This document shows positions 1-5,346 of a stretch of 7,076 bases of DNA, piece by piece. The translations under genes were made by a program, and so were the position numbers. Position 1 is the stretch's first letter. Every line of letters begins with the position of its first letter. This stretch comes from Thermoflexus hugenholtzii JAD2 (GTDB lineage: Bacteria; Chloroflexota; Dehalococcoidia; UBA2979): contig CAMDBZ010000087.1 of the NCBI GenBank assembly GCA_945889565.1, positions 1-7,076 of the forward strand. Direction: 5' to 3'. The notes below the pieces were generated by a model. The model was given only the letters and a program-made list of their open reading frames with translations. It was not told the origin of the DNA and made no database searches.

Positions 1-159
1 CAGCTGGACCGTGCCCGCCGCGCGGTCTGACTCGATCTCAACGAGCACGCCCTTGAAGTCGAAGCGGCCGGTGAGCTCGCGGCGCGCCTGGTCCAGGGCG
101 TTTTCCACCTCCTGCAGGTCGCAGCCGGTGGTGACGTCGAACGACTGATCTTTCGCCAT
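1..159 (-). CDS. yajQ: YajQ family (DUF520) nucleotide-binding protein, 5' part only
   Basis: Only the first 53 codons are inside the window; the gene continues past base 1. The protein begins MAKDQSFDVTTG and continues with DLQEVENALDQARREL and then TGRFDFKGV. This matches the start of the YajQ/DUF520 family, which typically opens with a SFD-[IV] strand, a D-[ML]-QEV-NA helix and a T-RFDFKG strand. Family members are small cytoplasmic proteins of about 160 residues with two ferredoxin-like domains; some bind cyclic di-GMP and alter transcription of virulence genes, while the role of others is unclear. The ATG at 157-159 fits the usual N-terminus. No convincing Shine-Dalgarno sequence precedes it, and a possible promoter lies immediately upstream (167-193). 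The family call is firm; ligand binding is knowledge of the family, not seen here. Confidence 0.9.
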   Translation of the reverse strand, partial: MAKDQSFDVTTGCDLQEVENALDQARRELTGRFDFKGVLVEIESDRAAGTVQL

Positions 160-166
160 CAGTACG

Positions 167-193
167 AGCCTATCGCCCGGCGACGATGGTCAA
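167..193 (-). promoter_or_regulatory. Possible sigma70-type promoter of yajQ
   Basis: On the minus strand TTGACC (193 to 188) and TAGGCT (172 to 167) are separated by 15 bases, resembling -35 and -10 boxes with a slightly short spacer. Transcription would start only about 7 bases after the -10 box, at or next to the yajQ ATG, which would make the mRNA leaderless or nearly so. That agrees with the lack of a clear ribosome binding site. This is a by-eye match only. Confidence 0.3.
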
Positions 194-316
194 CGGGCGC
201 GACCATTCGTCTCGTCTCGAAGCACATGTCGGCGCGGCGCCGCTGGCAACAGCCGCGGGCTGAGTGGTGAGGTCATCCGCGCGAGCACGCACCGATGGGA
301 GACTGGAGCGAACGCG

Positions 317-430
317 CTACCGCGCCGGCCGTGGGGGCGCCGGGGCCATGGCGGCGCCGGCGCCGTTCTTGGTCGCAGCCTTCGTGCTCGGCTTCTTCTT
401 GTTGTTCTTTTTCGGACTCTTGTCACCCAT
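317..430 (-). CDS. Small lysine-rich protein, 37 aa
   Basis: The frame starts at ATG 428-430 and ends at TAG (317-319). The N-terminal half is very basic and polar, beginning MGDKSPKKNNKKK, and the C-terminal half is Ala/Pro/Gly-rich, ending in PPRPAR. A perfect AGGAGG lies 7 bases upstream, which is the strongest evidence that it is translated. Short proteins opening with MGDKSP and a lysine run are, from memory, a recurrent unnamed class in GC-rich bacteria; their function is unknown to me. There is no signal peptide or membrane segment and the chain looks disordered. The charge would suit nucleic-acid or ribosome contact, but that is inference. Lysine codons stand out against an arginine-preferring, very GC-rich background, which suggests selection on the protein sequence. 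Confidence 0.72.
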   Translation of the reverse strand: MGDKSPKKNNKKKPSTKAATKNGAGAAMAPAPPRPAR

Positions 431-437
431 AACACTG

Positions 438-443
438 CCTCCT
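438..443 (-). promoter_or_regulatory. Ribosome binding site of the lysine-rich small protein
   Basis: AGGAGG on the minus strand with a 7-base spacer to the ATG at 428-430. It is a full match to the anti-Shine-Dalgarno sequence and fixes the start of this 37-residue frame. Confidence 0.75.
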
Positions 444-460
444 GTGTGCGAACTCATACA

Positions 461-562
461 TTAGCCTACTCCTGCACTCCCTGAGGCGCTGCGGATAGGC
501 TGTCGCTGGAGTTTCACCGGCTCGATCTGCAGGTCGCGCAGCCCGTGGTAAGCATCAGGCAC
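461..562 (-). CDS. Possible small protein, 33 aa, unknown function
   Basis: A GTG-initiated frame (560-562) ends at TAA (461-463). It begins MPDAYHGLRDLQIEPVK and ends ASGSAGVG. AAGGAG lies 7 bases upstream of the GTG, a good ribosome binding site, and the composition of the first 24 residues is balanced rather than the Arg/Ala/Pro-rich pattern of the shadow frames nearby. The stop is 30 bases upstream of the ATG of the lysine-rich small gene on the same strand, so the two could be cotranscribed. I recognise no family, the frame stays open upstream of the GTG, and third positions are less GC-rich than in neighbouring genes. It may equally be a decayed or non-coding stretch. Confidence 0.35.
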   Translation of the reverse strand: MPDAYHGLRDLQIEPVKLQRQPIRSASGSAGVG

Positions 563-569
563 GTGGACG

Positions 570-575
570 CTCCTT
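570..575 (-). promoter_or_regulatory. Candidate ribosome binding site for the 33-aa frame
   Basis: AAGGAG on the minus strand, 7 bases before the GTG at 560-562. It is the main reason for choosing this start within a longer open frame. Confidence 0.35.
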
Positions 576-718
576 CCCGCGGCCCCCTGCGCGAAGCTCG
601 TGCGGTTCGGAGCGGGTACGCGGGTCGCGCGCTGACGTGGATGCACCCGAGTGCCTGCGAGGCGCGTGACGTGCGCGCGTACGATGGGCCGTATCGGTGG
701 AGGTCCGCGGAACGAGAC

Positions 719-723
719 GGAGG
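719..723 (+). promoter_or_regulatory. Ribosome binding site that decides the MDR gene start
   Basis: GGAGG sits 5 bases before the GTG at 729-731. The in-frame upstream starts, including the one at 651, would add a poorly conserved Arg-rich N-terminus and lack a comparable site, so GTG 729 is preferred. Confidence 0.7.
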
Positions 724-728
724 CGAAC

Positions 729-1631
729 GTGCGCGCGCTGGCGGTGGACACGGAGGCACCCGGGAGGCTGCGGTTGGCGGAGGCGCCCGAGCCGGAGGTG
801 GGCGCGCACCAGGTACTGGTCGCGGTGCAGCACATCGCGCTCAACTACGGCGACCTGAACGGCGCGCGGAACCGGCCGGCCGGCTTTGTGCCCGGCTGGG
901 ATGCGTCCGGCGTAGTCGCGCGCGCTGCAGCCAGCGGGGAGGGGCCGCCTGCCGGTGCGCGCGTGGTGACGACGATGGGCTCGCAGGGCGGCTGGGCAGA
1001 ACGCCGCGCGGTGGACGTCGACGAGCTCGCCGTCGTGCCGGCGGACATCGATCTCGCGGAGGCGGCGACGTTGCCGGTGGCGGGCGTGACGGCGCTCCGC
1101 GCGTTGCAGCGCTCGGGGCCACTGCTGGGACGGCGCGTGCTGGTGACCGGCGCTTCCGGCGGCGTGGGGCGGTTCGCGGTGCAACTGGCCGCGCTCGGCG
1201 GCGCACACGTGATCGCGAGCGTCGGCTCGAGCGCGCGCGGCGAGGGGCTGCGCACGCTCGGTGCGGACGAGGTGGTGATCGGGCTCGAGAGCGTGACCGC
1301 GCCGCTGCACGTGGTGCTGGACAACGTGGGCGGGCCGCAGCTGGTGTCGATCTGGCGGCTGCTGGGGGAGGGCGGGGTGATCCAGTGCATCGGCACCACG
1401 TCGCAGCAGGAGGCGTCGTTTCCGTCGCTCGTCGGGATGCGCCGGAGCATCGAAGCGTTCACGAAGGGGCCGCGGTCCGGCGCGGACATCGCGTACCTGA
1501 TGCAGCTGATGCAAGCCGGCCGGCTGCGCGTGGACGTGGGCTGGCGCGGGTCGTGGTCGCGGATCGCCGAGGCTGCGGATGCGCTCCTCGGACGGCGCGT
1601 CGCGGGGAAGGCCGTGCTCGACGTCGACTAG
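729..1631 (+). CDS. Zinc-independent MDR oxidoreductase (quinone oxidoreductase-like)
   Basis: A 300-residue NAD(P)H-dependent oxidoreductase of the medium-chain dehydrogenase/reductase superfamily, presumably cytoplasmic. The start MRALAVDTEAPGRLRL is typical of the family's first beta-hairpin. An N-terminal GroES-like domain follows, with NYGDLN (39-44) and GWDASG (56-61). The Rossmann domain carries the nucleotide-binding motif TGASGGVG at 140-147, followed by the VQLAALGGAHVIA helix and strand. DNVGG (198-202) and the GxxxCIGTTS-like segment near 216-225 also fit. The Cys and His ligands of the catalytic and structural zinc sites of alcohol dehydrogenases are absent, pointing to the quinone-oxidoreductase or enoyl-reductase-like branch. 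The length is at the short end of the usual 310-340 residues. The substrate cannot be told. The gene is monocistronic in appearance and ends 25 bases before a strong hairpin shared with the convergent YCII gene. Confidence 0.9.
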   Translation: MRALAVDTEAPGRLRLAEAPEPEVGAHQVLVAVQHIALNYGDLNGARNRPAGFVPGWDASGVVARAAASGEGPPAGARVVTTMGSQGGWAERRAVDVDELAVVPADIDLAEAATLPVAGVTALRALQRSGPLLGRRVLVTGASGGVGRFAVQLAALGGAHVIASVGSSARGEGLRTLGADEVVIGLESVTAPLHVVLDNVGGPQLVSIWRLLGEGGVIQCIGTTSQQEASFPSLVGMRRSIEAFTKGPRSGADIAYLMQLMQAGRLRVDVGWRGSWSRIAEAADALLGRRVAGKAVLDVD

Positions 1632-1656
1632 CTGTCCGCGCGGCACGGGCGTCGCA

Positions 1657-1688
1657 TGCGAAAGGCGGCCACGCGGCCGCCTTTCGCA
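1657..1688. terminator. Perfect 14-bp hairpin between convergent genes, probable bidirectional terminator
   Basis: Bases 1657-1670 (TGCGAAAGGCGGCC) are exactly complementary to 1675-1688, with a four-base ACGC loop. It lies 25 bases after the MDR stop codon and 48 bases beyond the YCII stop, in the gap between convergent genes, which is where a shared terminator is expected. Neither strand has a run of T after the stem, so it is not a textbook intrinsic terminator; it could act as a weaker terminator or as an mRNA 3'-end stabiliser. Confidence 0.7.
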
Positions 1689-1736
1689 CGTTGGTCCCGG
1701 GAGCGCCGCGCCGGAGGACGCCGGGCGAGCGCCGTC

Positions 1737-2042
1737 CTACATCGCGTCGAACGTCTCGCAGACCTGGACGCTGCCGCCGGCTGCGAGCACCGGGCAACCT
1801 TCGGTGAGCTTGACGGCCGCGTCGAGGCTGTCGGCCTTGAGGACGCTGTAACCGCTGACCGCGTTCGCCGCGGCGCCGTTGCCGCCGATCGTGCGCTCCT
1901 GGCCGACGGGGTTCCCGCCGTCGACGACTGCCGCGCCGAGCTGCCCAAACCATTGACCCCACTGCGCCATCGCCGCCTGCTGAGCCTCGGGCGTCGCAGC
2001 CATCCCGCCGCCCCCGTGGTACACGAGCAAGTAGTTCGCCAT
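1737..2042 (-). CDS. YCII-related domain protein
   Basis: A 101-residue protein starting MANYLLVYHGGGG. The fold is expected to be a ferredoxin-like alpha/beta barrel dimer. Family features seen are the N-terminal YLLVYH strand with His9, the WGQWFGQLGAAVVDGGNPVG segment (28-47) and the C-terminal DSLDAAVKLTEGCPVL stretch (71-86) followed by an AAGGSVQV strand and the end ETFDAM. YCII-domain proteins are mostly of unknown activity; the conserved His-Asp pair in the family has prompted suggestions of enzymatic function, and some members accompany ECF sigma factors, though none is visible here. The start ATG 2040-2042 is preferred over longer in-frame extensions because it matches the family N-terminus and has AGGAGG 9 bases upstream. 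It lies 117 bases downstream of the CoA-transferase stop on the same strand, so cotranscription is possible but not evident. Confidence 0.9.
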   Translation of the reverse strand: MANYLLVYHGGGGMAATPEAQQAAMAQWGQWFGQLGAAVVDGGNPVGQERTIGGNGAAANAVSGYSVLKADSLDAAVKLTEGCPVLAAGGSVQVCETFDAM

Positions 2043-2051
2043 GTCTCTCCC

Positions 2052-2057
2052 CCTCCT
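2052..2057 (-). promoter_or_regulatory. Ribosome binding site of the YCII gene
   Basis: AGGAGG on the minus strand followed by a GGG and GAGA-containing spacer of 9 bases to the ATG at 2040-2042. It rejects the longer frame starting at 2105. Confidence 0.7.
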
Positions 2058-2093
2058 GTGGTGCCGCGTGCATCGCCCTGGATGCCGAGGCGA

Positions 2094-2099
2094 AGTGTA
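2094..2099 (-). promoter_or_regulatory. Possible -10 element of the YCII gene
   Basis: TACACT (2099 to 2094, minus strand) about 51 bases upstream of the YCII ATG resembles a -10 box. No good -35 hexamer is found at 16-18 bases, so this is weak. It would give the YCII gene its own promoter inside the 117-base gap after the CoA-transferase gene. Confidence 0.25.
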
Positions 2100-2159
2100 A
2101 GCCACGGCTGTCGGAAGGGGTGTGATCGGTGTGTTAAGCCGTCCGCGCCCGGGCGGTCG

Positions 2160-3434
2160 CTAGCCGAGCACGCCCTCGCCGCGCAGCGTGGCGATCGCGT
2201 CGGACGGTACGCCGAGCTCCGTCAGCACCTCCTCGGAGTGCCGGCCGAGCGGGGGGGCAGCGCGCGGCGAGCCGGTGGGGTGTGCGCGCATGTGCACCAC
2301 GGGACCGACGAGGCGCTCCGGGCCGGTGAGCTCGTGATCCAGGTCGATGAGGAAGCCCATCGCCTCCACCTGCGGGTCGGCCGCCATGTCCTCGGGGAAG
2401 TTGACTTTCGAGATCGGCGCGCCCTCGCGGCTGAAGATGTCGACCCACTCGTCCATCGTCTTCGTGAGCATGATGTCGCGGATGCGCGCGCCGAGCGCTT
2501 CCGCCTGGCTCACGTGCTCGGGGTCGAGCGCGTTGAAGTCGGGCGAGGTGGTGGGGTCGTCCGTGATGCCGAGCGCGCGGCGCATCTGGTCGCGGTTCGC
2601 GGGGGTGAGCGCGCCGAGAATCACCGCGCCGTCGCGCACGCGGTAGCCGTTGTAGTACAGGCGGATCGCCGCGCCGATGCGGCTGCCCGCGCGCACCTTG
2701 AGGATCTCCGCGTAGTCTCCGCCGCGCGCGCGCACGGCCTCCACGGCCTCGCGCATGGGGCGCTCCATCAGCTCGTCGGACACCGGCAGGCGCGAGACGG
2801 AGGCGGACTGGATCGAGAGCGCGGTCTGCAGCAGCGAGGTCTGCAGGAAGTCGCCCTCGCCGGTGATCGAACGCCGGTACAGCGCCGCGCAGATGCCCAT
2901 CGCCGCGGCGAGCCCGGTGGAGTAGTCCGCGACGGCGGTGCACGAGATCGACTGCGGCGCGCCGTAGTCGTCGAGCTTGCCCTCGGCTGCCATCAGCCCG
3001 GAGTACGCCTGCGCGACGATGTCCGAGCCCGAGTGGTTCGCGCTAGGGCCGCGGGCGCCGTAGCCCGTGCTTTCCAGGTAGACGATGTCCGGGCGGTACT
3101 TGCGCAGGCTGTCGTAGTCCAGGTGCAGGCGCTCCGCGACGCCGGCCCGGGAGTTGATGAAGAACACGTCGAAGTGCGGGATGATGCGGTATATGAGCTC
3201 CTGCGCGGACGGGCGCTGCAGGTCCAGCACGAGGCTGCGCTTGCCGCGGTTGAGCGTGTGGAAGTATTTGCTCTCGCCCGGCATGAACTGCCCCGTGGCG
3301 CGGATGCCGTCGCCACCGGGTGATTCGATCTTCACGACGTCTGCGCCGAGGTCTGCGAGGTTCACGCCGCAGTAGGGGCCGGCCACGATCTGCGTCACCT
3401 CGAGCACCCGGATTCCGTCCAGTGGTCCTGCCAT
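2160..3434 (-). CDS. CaiB/BaiF family (type III) CoA-transferase
   Basis: A 424-residue cytoplasmic enzyme of the formyl-CoA/carnitine-CoA transferase family, which moves CoA from an acyl-CoA to a carboxylic acid. Visible signatures: LDGIRVLEVTQIVAGPYCG (5-23), then NLADLGADVVKIESPGGD (25-42), the FHTLNRGKRSLVLDL core (58-72), a NSRAGVAERL segment (94-103), and the domain-crossover region TGEGDFLQTSLLQ (191-203). Asp170 in ADYSTG is at the position of the catalytic aspartate that forms the acyl-anhydride intermediate in this family. The C-terminus (PPLGRHSEEVL then LG) is also typical. The length is slightly above the usual 390-410. The start at ATG 3432-3434 is fixed by the MAGPLDGIRVLE opening and an AGGAGG 5 bases upstream. 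Family members act in carnitine, oxalate, bile acid, steroid and aromatic-acid catabolism; the acid and CoA donor here are unknown. Confidence 0.95.
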   Translation of the reverse strand: MAGPLDGIRVLEVTQIVAGPYCGVNLADLGADVVKIESPGGDGIRATGQFMPGESKYFHTLNRGKRSLVLDLQRPSAQELIYRIIPHFDVFFINSRAGVAERLHLDYDSLRKYRPDIVYLESTGYGARGPSANHSGSDIVAQAYSGLMAAEGKLDDYGAPQSISCTAVADYSTGLAAAMGICAALYRRSITGEGDFLQTSLLQTALSIQSASVSRLPVSDELMERPMREAVEAVRARGGDYAEILKVRAGSRIGAAIRLYYNGYRVRDGAVILGALTPANRDQMRRALGITDDPTTSPDFNALDPEHVSQAEALGARIRDIMLTKTMDEWVDIFSREGAPISKVNFPEDMAADPQVEAMGFLIDLDHELTGPERLVGPVVHMRAHPTGSPRAAPPLGRHSEEVLTELGVPSDAIATLRGEGVLG

Positions 3435-3439
3435 CGATG

Positions 3440-3447
3440 CCTCCTCC
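3440..3447 (-). promoter_or_regulatory. Ribosome binding site of the CoA-transferase
   Basis: GGAGGAGG on the minus strand, 5 bases before the ATG at 3432-3434. It supports that start over the 35-residue longer in-frame extension from 3539. Confidence 0.75.
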
Positions 3448-3613
3448 AGCCAGCCAGCGAGCGCGTGCCATCGGGCGCCTGCGGGGCTGTTGCGGCCTCG
3501 CTCCGCGCGCAGCCCGGTCCGGGCGGCATCATGCGGCAAGCGGAGCGTGCGTGCCTACCGCGGCGGCCCTGGCAGCCCTCGTGGGCCGCGCGCGAGGGGC
3601 GCTGGGCGGGCGC

Positions 3614-3619
3614 TACAGT
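3614..3619 (+). promoter_or_regulatory. Possible -10 element upstream of the hydrolase/MBL fusion
   Basis: TACAGT stands out in the GC-rich 214-base divergent gap, 29 bases before the ATG at 3649. No matching -35 hexamer is seen at 16-18 bases. The call rests on position and local AT content only. Confidence 0.25.
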
Positions 3620-3648
3620 AGCGGGACGCGGGCGCGCCGAGGAGTGCC

Positions 3649-5346
3649 ATGGCGGACGAGGCAGAGCTCGACTACGCGCTGCTCGACCGCGCCGGCGGCG
3701 CGCTGTTCCACGCGCGCAGCGATCCCGGGGCTCCGCCTGCGGGCGCGAGCGACTCTCTGATCGAGGTTGCGCCGGGGGTCTCGGTGGCGGCCCGCTTCTA
3801 TCCGATCGGTCGCGCGCAGCCGGTGGTGCTGTTCTTTCACGGCAACGGCGAGGTGGTGGGCGACCACGACAACTTCGCGCCGCTGTACCACGCGGCGGGG
3901 CTGAGCCTGTTCGTCGCGGAGTACCGCGGGTACGGCAAGAGCGGCGGGCGCCCATCGATGGCGGCGCTGGTCGCGGACGCGCGTGTGGTGGCGGCGTACT
4001 TCCACGCGCTGCTCGATGAGGGCGAGTACACCGGCGCGCGCTTCGTCATGGGGCGCAGCCTCGGCAGCCAGCCGGCGCTGGAGATCGCGGCCCGCGATGG
4101 CGAGCGCTTTGCGGGCGTGATCATCGAGAGCGGTGCGTCGAGCGTGCGGCGCATGCTCGCGCGCCACGGGCTGCGCGGCAGCGCGGAGGGCGAGCGGCTG
4201 GCCGCGGGGCACGAGGCGAAGCTGCGCTCGATCCGCCTGCCGACGCTGCAGCTGCACGGCGAGCGCGACGACCTCGTGCCGCTCGCGCAGGCGGAGGAGC
4301 TGTACGACCTGTTGGAGGGGACGCAGCGTGAGCTCGTCGTGGTGTCGGGCGCGGGCCACAACGACATCCTGTGGCGCGGCCAGCGCGGCTACTTCGAGGT
4401 GATGCGCGCGTTCGTGGCGCGCGCGGCGGACGCCGTTGCGCCGGACGGCGCGGCCGCGGAGGCGCAGGGCCGAACGGCGGCGCGGACGCGGCGCGCGAAG
4501 GGCGCGCGCGGACTCATCGAGCTTGCGCGGGGCGTCTACGTGTACGGGCTCGCCGGAGCGGCGGCGGTGAACGCGGGCATCGTCGTCGGCACGGACGCAG
4601 TCGTGGTCATCGACAGTGGGGCGGGAGAGGCGGACGCGCGCGCGCTGCGGCGCGCGATCGCGAGCGTGACGGACGTGCCGGTGCGCTACGTCGTGAACAC
4701 GCACCACCACGGCGTGCACTGCCTGGGCAACTGGTGGTTCCTGCCTGCGACGATTGTCGGACACGCGCGTTGCCGCGTGCAGCTCGTCGAGGACGCTGGC
4801 GCGGCGCAGCGGGAGGCGGTGGCGAGCCGGCTGCCGGCGATCGCGGAGCAGGTGCGCGCGGCGCCGCTTGCGCCGCCGGCGTTCACGTTCGCGCACGGGT
4901 GCGTGCTGGACCTCGGCGGCGTCGCGCTGCGCGTCGTGTACTGCGGGCGCGGGCACACCGACAACGACGTCGCGGTCGTTGTCGCGGGCGCGGGCGTGGC
5001 GTTCGCGGGCGACCTCATCGGCGCGGGCGGCGCGGGCGGCGCGGGCGGCGCGGGCGGCGTGCCGGATGTCGACAGCTACCCGGCGCAGTGGGGCGCGACG
5101 CTGCGCACGCTGCTCGCGACGGGCGCCGAGCGTTACGTGCCGGGTCACGGTGCCGTCGTCGACGCGAGCGCGGTGGCGGAGCAGGCGCGCGCGTTTGACG
5201 CGTTGTGCGCGGCCTGCGCCGCGACCGGCAGCGCCGACGAGGCGCTGCACGCGCTGCCGCATGCGGTGCTTGCAGCGTTCGGCGAGCAAGCGCCTGCCAT
5301 CGTGCGGCGGTACTTCGAGACGGCAGCGGGGGGCGCAGCGGGCTAG
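3649..5346 (+). CDS. Alpha/beta-hydrolase fused to metallo-beta-lactamase-fold domain
   Basis: A 565-residue two-domain protein. Residues about 35-260 are an alpha/beta-hydrolase: oxyanion-hole HGNGE (64-68), EYRGYGKSGG (91-100), nucleophile elbow GRSLG with Ser137, acid Asp207 (or Asp208) in HGERDDLVP and His237 in SGAGHND, so the triad is complete. Residues about 262-288 form an Ala/Arg-rich linker. Residues about 289-560 are a metallo-beta-lactamase-fold domain: VVIDSG (319-324), NTHHHGVHCLGN (350-361), CGRGHTDND (432-440), AGDLI (453-457) and VPGHG (498-502). Zinc ligands His352, His354, His357, His436, Asp454 and His500 are present, but Asp of HxHxDH is Val356. After AGDLI the loop is a GAG repeat. 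There is no stop, no Met and no good internal start near the junction, so it reads as a true fusion. There is no signal peptide. GAGGAG 4 bases before the ATG supports the start. Substrates are unknown. Confidence 0.88.
   Translation: MADEAELDYALLDRAGGALFHARSDPGAPPAGASDSLIEVAPGVSVAARFYPIGRAQPVVLFFHGNGEVVGDHDNFAPLYHAAGLSLFVAEYRGYGKSGGRPSMAALVADARVVAAYFHALLDEGEYTGARFVMGRSLGSQPALEIAARDGERFAGVIIESGASSVRRMLARHGLRGSAEGERLAAGHEAKLRSIRLPTLQLHGERDDLVPLAQAEELYDLLEGTQRELVVVSGAGHNDILWRGQRGYFEVMRAFVARAADAVAPDGAAAEAQGRTAARTRRAKGARGLIELARGVYVYGLAGAAAVNAGIVVGTDAVVVIDSGAGEADARALRRAIASVTDVPVRYVVNTHHHGVHCLGNWWFLPATIVGHARCRVQLVEDAGAAQREAVASRLPAIAEQVRAAPLAPPAFTFAHGCVLDLGGVALRVVYCGRGHTDNDVAVVVAGAGVAFAGDLIGAGGAGGAGGAGGVPDVDSYPAQWGATLRTLLATGAERYVPGHGAVVDASAVAEQARAFDALCAACAATGSADEALHALPHAVLAAFGEQAPAIVRRYFETAAGGAAG
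5020..5059 (+). repeat. In-frame 9-bp tandem repeat encoding Gly-Ala-Gly units
   Basis: GGCGCGGGC is repeated four times without error at 5020-5055, followed by a partial fifth copy (GGCG). The unit is three codons long and encodes residues 458-470 (G-A-G units) of the fusion protein, directly after the AGDLI metal-site motif. A perfect 9-bp repeat can gain or lose copies by slippage without changing frame. Confidence 0.9.

Larger units (their letters stand above)
160..728. other. Region between yajQ and the MDR gene with only very small frames
   Basis: No conventional-length gene is supported here. Long frames on both strands exist but are arginine-rich read-throughs of GC-rich DNA. What can be supported is two short minus-strand frames with ribosome binding sites (317-430 and 461-562). 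Bases 160-316 hold only the possible yajQ promoter. Bases 563-728 would contain the promoter and leader of the MDR gene; TACGAT at 680-685 is a weak -10-like match without a -35 partner. No tRNA-like T-loop or cloverleaf was found. Bases 364-465 are visibly less GC-rich than the surroundings. Confidence 0.5.

Noticed and set aside
220..256. Inverted repeat around a GCTG-GCAA-CAGC core
   Set aside because: The stem is short with a mismatch and no T-run; overlapping GC-rich words make such pairings common here.
264..464. 66-aa plus-strand frame with a hydrophobic stretch (VLGFFLLFFFGLL)
   Set aside because: The apparent membrane segment is the antisense reading of the AAG/AAC lysine/asparagine codons of the minus-strand small gene, which has the perfect ribosome binding site.
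545..1807. 420-codon plus-strand frame overlapping the MDR gene
   Set aside because: An out-of-phase shadow of the MDR frame, dominated by Gly/Arg/Ala; the MDR frame carries the real motifs.
2070..2085. GCATC/GATGC hairpin just upstream of the YCII ribosome binding site
   Set aside because: Only five pairs with a six-base loop, common by chance at this base composition; no sign of a riboswitch or attenuator.
1656..3323. 555-codon open frame on the plus strand
   Set aside because: Antisense to the CoA-transferase and YCII genes, which have clear family signatures and ribosome binding sites. The translated sequence is Arg/Ala/Val-rich with no recognisable domain.
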